Positions 15,442 to 25,088 of a stretch of 64,000 nt of DNA are shown here, in pieces. Position 1 is the stretch's first letter, and every line of letters starts with the position of its first letter. Both the position numbers and the translations under genes were made by a program. Origin of the DNA: Halopenitus sp041821145. GTDB taxonomy: Archaea; Halobacteriota; Halobacteria; Halobacteriales; Haloferacaceae. The DNA lies in contig NZ_JBGUBC010000010.1 in assembly GCF_041821145.1 (NCBI RefSeq), forward strand, positions 1 to 64,000, in the 5' to 3' direction. The notes under the pieces are model-generated. The model searched no databases, was not told the DNA's origin, and worked only from the letters and a program-made list of their open reading frames with translations.

Positions 15442-16808
15442 TGACGCGGGTGATCCACACCGGCGACACCCATATCGGGTATCGACAGTATAACTCGCCG
15501 GTTCGTCGTCGGGACTTCCTCGAGGCGTTCGAGGCCGTTATCGACGACGCGGTATCGAGCGACGTCGACGCCGTGATCCACGCCGGCGACCTCTTTCACG
15601 ACCGCCGCCCGGAACTTCCGGATCTCCTCGGTACTCTCTCCGTGCTTCGGCGTCTCGAGGAGGCCGATGTTCCCTTTCTGGCGATCGTCGGCAACCACGA
15701 GGCCACGCGAGGCGGCCAGTGGCTCGATCTCTTCGAGCGGCTCGGGCTCGCGACTCGACTCGGCGACTCGCCGACGGTCGTCGGAAACGTCGCCTTCTAC
15801 GGCCTCGACCACGTTCCTTCCTCGAGGCGCTCGGATCTGGAGTACGACTTCGAGCCGCACGACGTTGCGCACGCAGCACTCGTCGCCCACGGTCTCTTCG
15901 AGCCGTTCGCCTACGCCGACTGGGATACGGAGACGGTGATCGACGAGAGCGACGTCTCCTTCGGCGCCCTGCTTCTCGGCGATAACCACGAGCCGGGGCG
16001 TGCGACCGTCCGCGACGCGTGGGTGACCTATCCCGGTTCGACCGAGCGTGCGAGCACGAGCGAGCGCGAGGGCCGCGGCTACAATCTGGTGTCGTTCGGC
16101 GAGGCGACCGACGGGGAGACGGACGTCGACATTCGCCGACGATCGATCGAGACGCGACCGTTCGTGTTCATCGAAATCGAGTTGCACGAGGGTGAGGGTA
16201 CTGCCCAGGTCACGGAACGCGTCCGCCAACACGATCTGGATGATGCCGTGGCGATCGTCGAGATCGAAGGCGACGGCGAGCCGGTTACCCCCGCAGCCAT
16301 CGAGGAAGTCGCAAGCGACGAGGGGGCACTCATCGCCCGGGTCACGGATCGACGCGAGATCGAGACGGAGACCGATCTCGAGGTGAGCTTTGCGGACCCG
16401 GACGACGCGGTCAGAGAGCGGATCGAGTCGATGGACCTCTCGCCGGCCGCACTCGATGTCGACGAAACGGTCCGAGCAAGCAAGATCGCGGATAGCAACG
16501 TCCGGGAAACGGTGAAGGACCGTCTCGAGGAACGGCTGGCCGATGACGAACTCCGGAGCAGTGACGGGAGTCCCGAGTTGGGATCGGAGCCGAAACCGGA
16601 ATCGGCCAATCCGGAGTCGGAGCCGGAATCGGAATCGGAATCGAAATCAGAATCAGAGTCGGATTCGGAGCCACACGCAACTGAGGGTGACGACGGGTCG
16701 GAGGACGCAGACACCGAAGAGACCGACGTCGAGAAGCCTGACGAGAAAGGATCCGACGACGGACGGATTGAGGGCGACCAGCAGCTCTCGATGGAGGACT
16801 ATCGATGA
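15441..16808 (+). CDS. mre11: DNA double-strand break repair nuclease Mre11
   Basis: The calcineurin-like phosphoesterase domain (about residues 1-250) has the metal-binding motifs HTGDTHIGYRQ, VIHAGDLFHDRRPE, AIVGNHE, LLLGDNHEPG and the His in VAHGLFE. A capping and Rad50-binding region follows. Residues 370-455 form an acidic linker with Glu-Ser repeats (SESESKSESES). With Rad50 it processes DNA ends, as a Mn-dependent 3'-5' exonuclease and endonuclease. It overlaps the upstream gene by 1 nt and rad50 by 4 nt (ATGA), which implies balanced co-translation. Confidence 0.92.
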   Translation: MTRVIHTGDTHIGYRQYNSPVRRRDFLEAFEAVIDDAVSSDVDAVIHAGDLFHDRRPELPDLLGTLSVLRRLEEADVPFLAIVGNHEATRGGQWLDLFERLGLATRLGDSPTVVGNVAFYGLDHVPSSRRSDLEYDFEPHDVAHAALVAHGLFEPFAYADWDTETVIDESDVSFGALLLGDNHEPGRATVRDAWVTYPGSTERASTSEREGRGYNLVSFGEATDGETDVDIRRRSIETRPFVFIEIELHEGEGTAQVTERVRQHDLDDAVAIVEIEGDGEPVTPAAIEEVASDEGALIARVTDRREIETETDLEVSFADPDDAVRERIESMDLSPAALDVDETVRASKIADSNVRETVKDRLEERLADDELRSSDGSPELGSEPKPESANPESEPESESESKSESESDSEPHATEGDDGSEDADTEETDVEKPDEKGSDDGRIEGDQQLSMEDYR

Positions 16809-19492
16809 GGTTCGAGGAACTCCGCCTCGAGAATTTCAAACCCTACGGAAACGCCGAGGTCTCGCTTTCTGACGGCGTCACCGTCATCCACGGAGTCAAC
16901 GGAAGCGGGAAGTCGTCGCTTCTGGAGGCCTGTTTCTTCGCGCTGTACGGATCGAGAGCGCTCGAAGGAACCCTCGGGGACGTGGTCACGAACGGCGAGG
17001 ATGAGACGCTCGTCGAACTCGGATTCAGCCACGAGGGTGTCGGCTATCGCATCGAACGACGGCTCCGTGATTACGACAACCGGACCGATCACCAGTGTTC
17101 CCTCGAAGGCGAGGACGGGACCATGCGGGATGGCGCACGTGAGGTCCGTCGGTTCATCACGGAGCTACTGCGGATGGACGCCGAGGCGTTTCTCAACTGC
17201 GCGTACGTCCGACAGGGCGAGGTTAACAAGCTGATAAACGCCAGTCCGAGCGAGCGTCAGGACACGATCGACGATCTCCTCCAACTGGGCGTACTCGAGG
17301 AGTACCGGGAGCGAGCCGGGGACGCTCGCCTCGGCGTCGAGGACGTGTTGAATGCCAAGCGAGCGGTCCTCGAGGAACGTGATGAACGGATCGAGCGTCT
17401 CGAACGGAAGAACCTCCACGCGACGCTCAATCAACTCGAAAGCGATCTCGCGACGGTCGACGAGGATCTCGATCACTACGAATCCCAACGCGAGGAGGCG
17501 GAAACGACACGTGCGGAGGCCGAGCAAATCCTCGACGAACACGAGGCGAACCGTGAACGGTTGGCGTCGATCGACGAGGACGTCGAGTCGCTTGAGGAGA
17601 CGATCCGCGAGGCGGAGTCCGAACGGGAGACGTGTCGAGAGGGGATCTCCGACGCGCGCGAGCAGATCGAGACGCTTCGCGCGGAGCTCGAGGAACGACT
17701 GGCGGACGCCGGGATCGATGCGGCCGAGGAATCCGCACTGGAAACGCGCCGGCAGGAGCTCGATGAGCGCGAATCGACGCTCCGCGAGGATCGGGACGAG
17801 GCGGTCACGGCCGTGACCGGCTTCGAGAACCAAGCGAGTAACCTCAAGGCCAAGGCGGAAGACCTCCGGGAGCGCGCGGAGGAGGCCGAATCCGAAGCTG
17901 AACGTTCGATGGAACTCGCCAGGGAGGCAAACGCGGACCTCGACGAACGCGAATCGCGGCTGGAGGAACTGGACGAGGAGGCGACGGCGCTGCTCGCCGA
18001 GTTCGACGCGATCGAGGACATCGAACGTGGGGACGCAACGGAACGACTCGAGGCGCTGACGGAGCGCCGAAACGACGTTCGCGAGCGCGTCGCCGAGTTG
18101 GAGACGGAACTCAAGAATGCACGCGAGCGAGTTGAGGAGGCCGAAGAATTGCTCGAAGCGGGACGATGCCCGGAATGTGGACAGCCGGTCGATGAGTCGC
18201 CGCACGTGGATCGGATCGACGACCGCCGCGAGCGCGTTACCGAACTGAAATCGTCGCTCGAGGAGACCAACGAACGTGCCCGATCGTTGGATGCGGAGAT
18301 CGAGGCGACGGAGAGGCTCGTCGAGGCCGAAGAACGGCTGGGAGAGATCGAGACGACCCGGGAGCTGCTTGAAGAACGGATCGCCGAAGCACGCGAGGAG
18401 ATCGACCGGAACCGAGAGACGGCCGATCGGAAACACGAGGCGGCCGAAGACCTTCGTACGGAGGCCGAATCGACACGAGAGATCGCTGCCGAAAAACGCG
18501 AGGCGGCTGCGGAGGCCAAAGCGCGTGTCGAAACGGTCGAGGAACGACTTCAGGAGATCGACGTCGTCCGCGACCAACTCGCTGAGATCGATACCCGTCT
18601 CGAGACGATCGCTGATCTTGAGGCGGAGATCGAGCGGCTACGCGAGCGCCGCGAGACGCTCGATGAACTGAACGACGAGCGACGCGAGCGGTTGGCCGAA
18701 AAGCGTGAGCGCCGCGAGGAGCTTCGCGAGGCGGTCGACGAGGATGCGATCGCGTCGGCCCGAGAACGGAAGCGGAAAGCAGTTGAGTACCTCGAAAACG
18801 TCGTTGAGGAAATCGAACGACTGGGCGAACGCCGTGACGAGTTACAGAGCCGGATCGGTGCTATTCAAGGCGAGATCCGGACGCTCGAAACGCTTCGTTC
18901 CGAACGAGAGGAGCTCGCCGGGACGGTTGAGGCGCTCGAATCGGTTCACGGAGAGACGAGTGACCTCGAGACGATGTACGGCGAATTACGGACCGAACTG
19001 CGCCAGCGGAACGTCCGAACGCTTGAGCGAATGGTGAACGAGACGTTCGAGTTGGTCTACGGCAACGACGCCTACTCGCACATCGAACTCGACGGCGACT
19101 ACGAACTCACGGTGTATCAAAAGGACGGAGAAGCACTCGATCCCGAACAGCTCTCGGGCGGCGAGCGGGCGCTTTTCAACCTCGCTTTGCGGTGTGCGAT
19201 CTATCGACTGCTCGTGGAGGGGATCGAGGGTGCGGCCCCGACCCCGCCGCTCATCCTCGACGAGCCGACGGTGTTCCTGGATACCGGACACGTCGCGAGG
19301 CTCGTCGATCTGGTCGAGGAGATGCGCGAGTTCGGCGTCCGACAGATCGTGATTGTGAGCCACGACGACGAACTGATCGGCGCGGCGGACGATCTTCTCT
19401 CCGTCGAGAAGGATCCCCGAACGAACCGCTCGACCGTCACCAGACCGGAAACGGACGTCGCCGGAGCCATTCCAGCGGAGCTGGACGATTAA
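16805..19492 (+). CDS. rad50: DNA repair ATPase Rad50
   Basis: The 895-residue SMC-like ATPase has Walker A GVNGSGKSS near residue 35 and a Q-loop region (YVRQGEVNKLINASPSERQ). Two long coiled-coil arms are separated by a zinc hook CPECGQPV at about residues 455-462. The ABC signature LSGGERALFNLALR and Walker B PLILDEPTVF are near the end. The hook joins two Mre11-Rad50 complexes through zinc. The start overlaps the mre11 stop by four bases. The next gene downstream is convergent, 43 nt away. Confidence 0.93.
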   Translation: MRFEELRLENFKPYGNAEVSLSDGVTVIHGVNGSGKSSLLEACFFALYGSRALEGTLGDVVTNGEDETLVELGFSHEGVGYRIERRLRDYDNRTDHQCSLEGEDGTMRDGAREVRRFITELLRMDAEAFLNCAYVRQGEVNKLINASPSERQDTIDDLLQLGVLEEYRERAGDARLGVEDVLNAKRAVLEERDERIERLERKNLHATLNQLESDLATVDEDLDHYESQREEAETTRAEAEQILDEHEANRERLASIDEDVESLEETIREAESERETCREGISDAREQIETLRAELEERLADAGIDAAEESALETRRQELDERESTLREDRDEAVTAVTGFENQASNLKAKAEDLRERAEEAESEAERSMELAREANADLDERESRLEELDEEATALLAEFDAIEDIERGDATERLEALTERRNDVRERVAELETELKNARERVEEAEELLEAGRCPECGQPVDESPHVDRIDDRRERVTELKSSLEETNERARSLDAEIEATERLVEAEERLGEIETTRELLEERIAEAREEIDRNRETADRKHEAAEDLRTEAESTREIAAEKREAAAEAKARVETVEERLQEIDVVRDQLAEIDTRLETIADLEAEIERLRERRETLDELNDERRERLAEKRERREELREAVDEDAIASARERKRKAVEYLENVVEEIERLGERRDELQSRIGAIQGEIRTLETLRSEREELAGTVEALESVHGETSDLETMYGELRTELRQRNVRTLERMVNETFELVYGNDAYSHIELDGDYELTVYQKDGEALDPEQLSGGERALFNLALRCAIYRLLVEGIEGAAPTPPLILDEPTVFLDTGHVARLVDLVEEMREFGVRQIVIVSHDDELIGAADDLLSVEKDPRTNRSTVTRPETDVAGAIPAELDD

Positions 19493-19534
19493 ATACGGAT
19501 TCGAACTGCGGACGGTGTGACCGTTCCAGTTCGA

Positions 19535-19969
19535 TCAGCGTGGCTCGCTCTCGCGAAGTTGCGCGACGGCACGCTCACAGGACTCCGTAGCGTCGTATCC
19601 TCGTTGCCCGCCGACATCGGCCTCCACGAGTAGTCCGGCGGCACGGAGTTCCGTGAGGAGTCCGTGGAGATCCGATTCACAGTAGTCGTCGGCGTCGAGT
19701 AGCTCGACGACCGGGATCGGGCCGCGATCGACGAACTCCACGAGCAGTCCTATTCCGCGGTCGTCGTGAACGGCCGTCACCAGCCGGCGGACGTCGGGAT
19801 CGACCGCCGTTGCGGCGGTCTCCAGCGCCGACTGACCATCAACGATCTCGAGATCCGCCGTTGGGAGGTATCGTTCCGTTCCGGTACGAGGATCGCGAAC
19901 GCGACTCGAATCGCTCGACCGTTTCACGAGGAGATAATGGCGTCCGGATCCGTCACGAACGGTCTTCAT
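19535..19969 (-). CDS. haloarchaeal conserved protein, third gene of small operon
   Basis: The 144-residue protein opens with MKTVRDGSGRHYLLVKRSSDSSRVRDP, a short beta-rich segment. It then has a region resembling a winged helix (ALETAATAVDPDVRRLV, DLHGLLTELRAAGLLVEADVGGQRGY). Proteins of this type occur next to rad50/polB in haloarchaea; their function is unknown to me. The ATG overlaps the stop of a short His-rich frame (ATGA at 19966-19969), indicating coupled translation with the broken microgene upstream. A DNA-binding role is possible from the helix pattern. Confidence 0.65.
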   Translation of the reverse strand: MKTVRDGSGRHYLLVKRSSDSSRVRDPRTGTERYLPTADLEIVDGQSALETAATAVDPDVRRLVTAVHDDRGIGLLVEFVDRGPIPVVELLDADDYCESDLHGLLTELRAAGLLVEADVGGQRGYDATESCERAVAQLRESEPR

Positions 19970-20096
19970 CGGCTGGATCGAGGAGGCGTATTCCGATGAG
20001 CGTTGTGGTCGAAGTGAACGTGGTAGCCGTGCGGGCCGTTGTGGTCATGCTGGCCGTCGTGGTCGTGCGGATCGTTCTGCCTCTTCCGGTCCCCAT
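19966..20096 (-). pseudogene. His-rich microprotein gene with apparent 1-nt frameshift
   Basis: One minus-strand frame reads NDPHDHDGQHDHNGP and then YHVHFDHNAH, about ten His in 42 codons, and ends with a TGA that overlaps the next ATG. It has no in-frame ATG, GTG or TTG after the preceding stop. An ATG at 20096 sits in the wrong frame, followed by GGGG. Adding one G to that run would give MGDRKRQNDP joined to the His-rich part, 43 residues in all. This points to a one-base deletion in a G homopolymer, either a real mutation or a sequencing error. A metal-binding role is suggested by composition only. Confidence 0.4.
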
Positions 20097-20104
20097 CCTG
20101 CTAC

Positions 20105-20563
20105 TCAGACGTCAGTACCGATCGAATCCACGTCGTCGATCTGTTCGTCCCGCTCGGCGTCGCGTTCGCGGCGATACCGTTGCCAGGATCGATAGTGTTG
20201 AAGCGTCCGAACCGCGGCCAGGAGTCCGAGGACGGAGATTCCCATCCCGAGTTGGGTTTGCCCGCGAAAGTACCAAAGCATGGCCCCGAGGCTTACGCCC
20301 AACAGCGCGGCGTTCGAGAGGAACACGCAGACGACGAACGTTCGATGCGTGCGTGCATCGAGGTCGGTGCCGTCGCCGAATCCATTCGCATCGGATCCGG
20401 GTCCGGACGCGTCCTCGTCTGCGCTTGCGAATCGATCCGCGGGATTCGTGACCTCCGGCGGATCGGGAGCCAACTCCGCCTCTGCGGGGCTCGGTTCGTC
20501 AAAGGCGAACTCGCCGCTCCCCCGATCGGCAGGGTCCTGGTCACCGTCCTCGAAGGGAGTCAC
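20105..20563 (-). CDS. two-TM haloarchaeal membrane protein
   Basis: From a GTG start the 152-residue protein has about 75 acidic, Pro/Asp-rich residues. Two adjacent membrane segments follow (TFVVCVFLSNAALLGVSLGAML and GMGISVLGLLAAVRTL), then a basic tail (HYRSWQRYRRERDAERDEQ). This is a typical small haloarchaeal membrane protein with a cytoplasmic positive tail. It is the first gene of a minus-strand set with the His-rich frame (8 nt away) and the gene at 19535-19969. Function unknown. Confidence 0.65.
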   Translation of the reverse strand: MTPFEDGDQDPADRGSGEFAFDEPSPAEAELAPDPPEVTNPADRFASADEDASGPGSDANGFGDGTDLDARTHRTFVVCVFLSNAALLGVSLGAMLWYFRGQTQLGMGISVLGLLAAVRTLQHYRSWQRYRRERDAERDEQIDDVDSIGTDV

Positions 20564-20689
20564 GACTCACGGTTGGAGCGACCGCGAAAAAGGGATTCCG
20601 GTGTGACATGGGAGGCACCGAGTGGAAAGCGACGGATCAGGTGGATCGGCGAATCAGGAGCGTCGTCGGCAGGATTCGAGGACCGGCAA

Positions 20690-20866
20690 TTAGGCAGCAT
20701 CACGGAGCCGGACCGACCGGCTCGCCTCGACCCACGCGAGTGGATTGTCCGCATCGAAGAGGACGACGTTGTCCCCGTCCTCGTAGGCTTCGACGTCGAT
20801 CGCGGCTGCTCGGGCGTTCCGAGCGTCCGAACGATGCGTTCCGTCCGCATGGGAATCAGACGTCAT
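20690..20866 (-). CDS. 58-residue conserved protein (DUF7331-like)
   Basis: The product starts MTSDSHADGTHRSD and ends with a well-ordered segment (VEAYEDGDNVVLFDADNPLAW, then VEASRSVRL). The YDxxxVVLFDADNPLAW pattern matches a haloarchaeal small-protein family that I believe is DUF7331, with beta-hairpin character. It is divergent from polB. Longer readings to 21058 cross the polB promoter and are unlikely. Function unknown. Confidence 0.7.
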   Translation of the reverse strand: MTSDSHADGTHRSDARNARAAAIDVEAYEDGDNVVLFDADNPLAWVEASRSVRLRDAA

Positions 20867-20950
20867 GGACTGTGCTATGTCGTACCATGATATATGCCTT
20901 TCCGTCGGGACGATATCCGCCGGCCCGTATCGAGCCTCCCGAATGGTCGC

Positions 20951-20958
20951 TCTTTTTA
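20951..20958 (+). promoter_or_regulatory. TATA box for polB
   Basis: tcttttta lies 27-30 nt before ATG 20982, as expected for a leaderless haloarchaeal transcript. It argues against the in-frame ATG at 20865. Confidence 0.55.
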
Positions 20959-20981
20959 CCGGGGTAAGCCAAAGGGGATCC

Positions 20982-23900
20982 ATGACGCAGACGGGGCTCT
21001 CCAAGTTCTCCGACGAACCCGATTCCGCGGCTGATCCCACATCGGACGGTCGCTCCACTGACGTCGTCCGGGAGGAGGCACGCGTCGTCGCCGGAGGCAG
21101 CGGCGGGCACGTACACGACGTGATCGACCTCGACGAGACGCGATTTCCCGACTCGGAGGGAACGATCGAACTGGCCGTAACACAGGTGGATTACGCGGTC
21201 GAAGGACGGGGAACTGACGAGTACCCCGTCATTCACGTGTTCGGACGCCGACCGAATCCGGGCGGCGAGGACGTCCTCGAGCACATTCGGGTCCTCGGCG
21301 TCGAGCCGTACTTTTACGTCCCGACGGCCGATCTCGATCGCGATCCGGAGGAGGAATACGATGTCGTGATCGGAACCCGCGAGACGGATGCCAACGGGAC
21401 GGTCTACGAGAGCATCCGCGGGGAGCCGCTCACGCGGATCGTCACTCGAACGCCGCGGGACGTGGGGAACATTCGCGACGATTTCGAGACGACCTTCGAG
21501 GCCGACATTCTCTTTCCAAACCGATTTCTGATCGATAACGGCATCGCCGGTGGGATCCGCGTCGAGGAGCGCCGACTGGACGACGGTCGACTACAAGTCC
21601 AAGAGAACCACCTCGAACCGACCGACGTCGAGGCCGACATTCGGGTGAACACCTTCGACATCGAGGTCGACGACCGACGCGGATTCCCGGAGGATGGCGA
21701 GGAGCCCATCGTCTGTCTGACGAGCCACGACTCCTATGACGACGAGTACGTCGTCTGGCTCTACGAGGCACCGGATGGTGACGCTTCGCCACCTTCCGAA
21801 CTCTCCGGGTACCGTCCGATCGGTGCCGGCGAGGACGACTCGGAGATGGATGACGAGTCGACGGCGGACGCCGAGGATGGGCTCGACGTACGCGTCGAGA
21901 CGTTCGAGACGGAGGAGGCAATGTTGGAGGCGTTCATCGAGTACATCCGCGACACGGATCCGGACATCACCTGTGGCTGGAACTTCGAGGACTTCGATGC
22001 GCCCTACCTCCTCGATCGGATCGAGCGACTCGACTCCCGAACCGACCACGATCTCTCCGTCGATCGTCTCTCCCGGATCGGCGAAGTGTGGCGGTCGGGA
22101 TGGGGGGGTCCCGACATCAAGGGTCGAATCGTCTTCGACCTGCTGTACGCCTACAAGCGCACGCAGTTCACGGAACTGGAGTCCTATCGGCTCGACGCCG
22201 TCGGCGAGACCGAACTCGACGTCGGCAAGGAACGGTACGCCGGCGACATCGGCGATCTGTGGGAGACGGATCCCGAACGCCTCCTGGAGTACAATCTTCG
22301 TGACGTCGAATTGTGCGTGGAGATCGACCGGAAACAGAACCTGATCGACTTCTGGAACGAGGTGAAAAAGTTCGTCGGGTGCAAACTGGAGGACGCACCC
22401 ACGCCCGGGGACGCGGTCGACGTTTACGTCCTCCAGAAGGCACACGGCAAGTTCGCGCTCCCGACGAAGGGCCAACAGGAGTCGGAGGAGTTCGAGGGGG
22501 GTGCCGTCTTCGATCCGATCTCCGGCGTCAAGGAGATGGTGACCGTCCTCGACTTGAAGAGCCTCTATCCCATGTGCATGGTGACGATCAATGCGGGACC
22601 GGAGACGAAAGTCGATCCTGACGAGTACGGCGGGGAGACGTATCTGGCGCCCAACGGGACCCACTTCCAAAAGAAACCGGACGGCATCATGCGCGAGATG
22701 GTCGACGAACTGCTCACGGAACGCGAGCGGAAAAAGGAGTTCCGCGACGATCACGATCCGGGGACCCAGCCGTACGAACAGTACGATCGACAGCAGGCAG
22801 CTGTCAAGGTTATTATGAATTGCTTCACGCCGGACACGGACGTTCTCACTCCGGATGGCATCCGGTCGATCACGGACCTTGAGGTCGGCGACGACGTCTA
22901 CTCCCTCGATCCGGATACGATGCGAATGGAGGTCAAGCCGGTCACGGAGACACATGCGTACCCGGAGTACCGTGGTGAACTCGTGAACATGAAGACCTCG
23001 AAGATCGACTTCAGCGTGACGCCAAACCACCGGATGCTCGTTCGCAAGAACGAGACGAACGGGATCACGGAGGAGGATTATCGGTTCGTCGAGGCCGGCG
23101 ATCTGGATCGTGCCACGAACTACGAACTCCCGCACGGATGGGACGGACCGGACGGGGATCCGATCGAGGAGGTCGATCTCACGGAACTCGCCGACGGGGA
23201 GTACGAGGTGTGGGTTCGACCGGACGTCCACGGACACACGTTCACCGCCGAACTCGGCTGGACGCCACGACGCGTTCCGAAGGCAGACATCGGACAACCC
23301 GGCTACGTATTCACCGCCGAGGAGTTTGAGCAGCACCGCGAGTACATCGAATCGGTCTGTGAAACGAGTTTCATCCACCGCGAATCGGGGCGAAAGTGGA
23401 TCCCGCGAACCTACGACGGCGACGACTTCCTCGCATTGTTGGCGTGGTACCTCACGGAGGGGAGCGTCTACACGTCGAGCGAAAAGCGGTTCGGCGACCG
23501 ATCACGTGGTTCTGCGACCTCGATCAAGATCACACAGAATGCGACGGACGACGAGTCACGGGACGCCGTGGCCGACGGCGGTGACCTCGATTCCCACGCC
23601 ACGATCGGTAGCCTACTCGACGATCTCGGGTTTGATTACTCCGTCGACGAGCGGAGTTGCCAGTTCACCTCAAAACTGTTCGGCAGCTACCTGGAGGAGG
23701 CCTGTGGTGCGGGGAGCTTCGAAAAGCGGATCCCGGAGCTCGTCTTCGAGGCGAGCGCGCAGCAGAAACGGCAGTTCCTCGAGACACTGATCGACGACGA
23801 CGGGGATCGACAACCGGATTCGTGGCATTATACGACCTCGTGTGAGCAACTTCGGGACGACGTCCTCAGACTCTGTACCCACCTCGGTGTGACGGCGAAC

Positions 23901-25058
23901 TACAACCGGGACAGCGGGTCGTGGCGGATCTATGCGACCGAGGACCGAAAGAACACGCTCCGAATGCATCGGAGCGGATCGACGAGCCATGCTGATGCGG
24001 GCGTCTACTGTGTCACCGTCGCGGACAATCACACGCTCCTTGCGGGGCGAAATGGGACGTTCCAGTTCGTCGGCCAATCGTTGTACGGCGTGACGGGGTG
24101 GGATCGATTCCGTCTCTACGACAAGGAAGGCGCCGCCGCGGTGACGGCGACTGGGCGTGAGGTGATATCCTTCACCGAGGAGGCGGCCGGTGAAATAGGA
24201 AAGGATGTGACATATGGAGACACCGATTCTGTCATGTTAGAACTCGGACAGAATACGGAGATCGAGTCCGCCATCGATCAGTCCTTTGCGATCGAGGACC
24301 ACATCAACGGCCGATACGACGATTTCGCACGCGAGGAGTTGAACGCCGAGACCCATCGGTTCCAAATCGAATTCGAGAAGCTCTATCGCCGCTTCTTCCA
24401 GGCTGGCCGCAAGAAGCGGTACGCTGGTCATATCGTCTGGAAGGAAGGGAAAGACGTCGACGATATCGACATCACCGGCTTCGAGTACAAACGGTCCGAC
24501 ATCGCGCCGATCACGAAGGAGGTCCAAAAGCGTGTCATCGAGACGATCGTCACCGGGGACGACATCGAGGCCGATATCGCGGAAATAAAGACGTATCTCT
24601 CCGGGATGATCGACGACTTCCTCTCCGGCGAGGTGGATCTCGACGAGATCGGTATTCCGGGCGGGATCGGCAAGCGACTCGATGCCTACGAGACCGATAC
24701 GGCTCAGGTTCGGGGAGCGAAGTACGCAAATCTCCTGTTAGGGACCAACTTCGATCGCGGATCCAAGCCCAAGCGACTCTATCTCGAGAAGGTTCACCCC
24801 GACTTCTGGCAGCGCATGGAGGACGAACGCGGACTCGATCCGCACACCGATCCGCTCTACGGGGAGTTCAAACGCGATCCCGACGTGATCTGTTATGAGT
24901 ACGCCGACGAGATCCCCGAGGAGTTCGAGATCGACTGGGAGAAGATGCTCGAAAAGACGCTGAAGGGGCCGATATCGCGGGTGATCGAGGCGCTCGAGAT
25001 GAGTTGGGACGAGATCAAGACCGGTCAGCAACAAAGCGGACTGGGCCAGTTCATGTAA
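20982..25058 (+). CDS. polB: family B DNA polymerase with intein
   Basis: The 1358-residue precursor has an N-terminal domain and a 3'-5' exonuclease domain (NTFDIEVDD, GWNFEDFDAPYLLDR, YNLRDVELCVE). The palm-fingers carry region II DLKSLYP, region III KVIMN/SLYG and region I YGDTDSV. Region III is interrupted between N613 and S1033 by a 419-residue intein, leaving 939 residues of mature polymerase. PolB is the main replicative and repair polymerase with PCNA; the end QQSGLGQFM resembles a PCNA-interacting peptide (QxxLxxF). The next gene, sufC, is 135 nt away. Confidence 0.95.
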   Translation: MTQTGLSKFSDEPDSAADPTSDGRSTDVVREEARVVAGGSGGHVHDVIDLDETRFPDSEGTIELAVTQVDYAVEGRGTDEYPVIHVFGRRPNPGGEDVLEHIRVLGVEPYFYVPTADLDRDPEEEYDVVIGTRETDANGTVYESIRGEPLTRIVTRTPRDVGNIRDDFETTFEADILFPNRFLIDNGIAGGIRVEERRLDDGRLQVQENHLEPTDVEADIRVNTFDIEVDDRRGFPEDGEEPIVCLTSHDSYDDEYVVWLYEAPDGDASPPSELSGYRPIGAGEDDSEMDDESTADAEDGLDVRVETFETEEAMLEAFIEYIRDTDPDITCGWNFEDFDAPYLLDRIERLDSRTDHDLSVDRLSRIGEVWRSGWGGPDIKGRIVFDLLYAYKRTQFTELESYRLDAVGETELDVGKERYAGDIGDLWETDPERLLEYNLRDVELCVEIDRKQNLIDFWNEVKKFVGCKLEDAPTPGDAVDVYVLQKAHGKFALPTKGQQESEEFEGGAVFDPISGVKEMVTVLDLKSLYPMCMVTINAGPETKVDPDEYGGETYLAPNGTHFQKKPDGIMREMVDELLTERERKKEFRDDHDPGTQPYEQYDRQQAAVKVIMNCFTPDTDVLTPDGIRSITDLEVGDDVYSLDPDTMRMEVKPVTETHAYPEYRGELVNMKTSKIDFSVTPNHRMLVRKNETNGITEEDYRFVEAGDLDRATNYELPHGWDGPDGDPIEEVDLTELADGEYEVWVRPDVHGHTFTAELGWTPRRVPKADIGQPGYVFTAEEFEQHREYIESVCETSFIHRESGRKWIPRTYDGDDFLALLAWYLTEGSVYTSSEKRFGDRSRGSATSIKITQNATDDESRDAVADGGDLDSHATIGSLLDDLGFDYSVDERSCQFTSKLFGSYLEEACGAGSFEKRIPELVFEASAQQKRQFLETLIDDDGDRQPDSWHYTTSCEQLRDDVLRLCTHLGVTANYNRDSGSWRIYATEDRKNTLRMHRSGSTSHADAGVYCVTVADNHTLLAGRNGTFQFVGQSLYGVTGWDRFRLYDKEGAAAVTATGREVISFTEEAAGEIGKDVTYGDTDSVMLELGQNTEIESAIDQSFAIEDHINGRYDDFAREELNAETHRFQIEFEKLYRRFFQAGRKKRYAGHIVWKEGKDVDDIDITGFEYKRSDIAPITKEVQKRVIETIVTGDDIEADIAEIKTYLSGMIDDFLSGEVDLDEIGIPGGIGKRLDAYETDTAQVRGAKYANLLLGTNFDRGSKPKRLYLEKVHPDFWQRMEDERGLDPHTDPLYGEFKRDPDVICYEYADEIPEEFEIDWEKMLEKTLKGPISRVIEALEMSWDEIKTGQQQSGLGQFM
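22821..24077 (+). other. PolB intein with LAGLIDADG (DOD) homing endonuclease
   Basis: The intein starts at Cys (CFTPDTDVLTPDG, block A), carries block B (DFSVTPNHRMLV) and ends with HTLLAGRNGTFQFVGQ followed by extein Ser. Removing it rejoins KVIMN-SLYG exactly. In the middle are two LAGLIDADG-like helices, LLAWYLTEGS and FLETLIDDDGD, both with acidic residues kept, so the endonuclease may still be active. The last two residues are Gly-Gln rather than the usual His-Asn. Gln-terminated inteins are known to splice. The site is the conserved region III position used by other archaeal polB inteins. Confidence 0.93.
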
Positions 25059-25088
25059 TTAGGCGAACACCCTGATCAATTAATTTTC

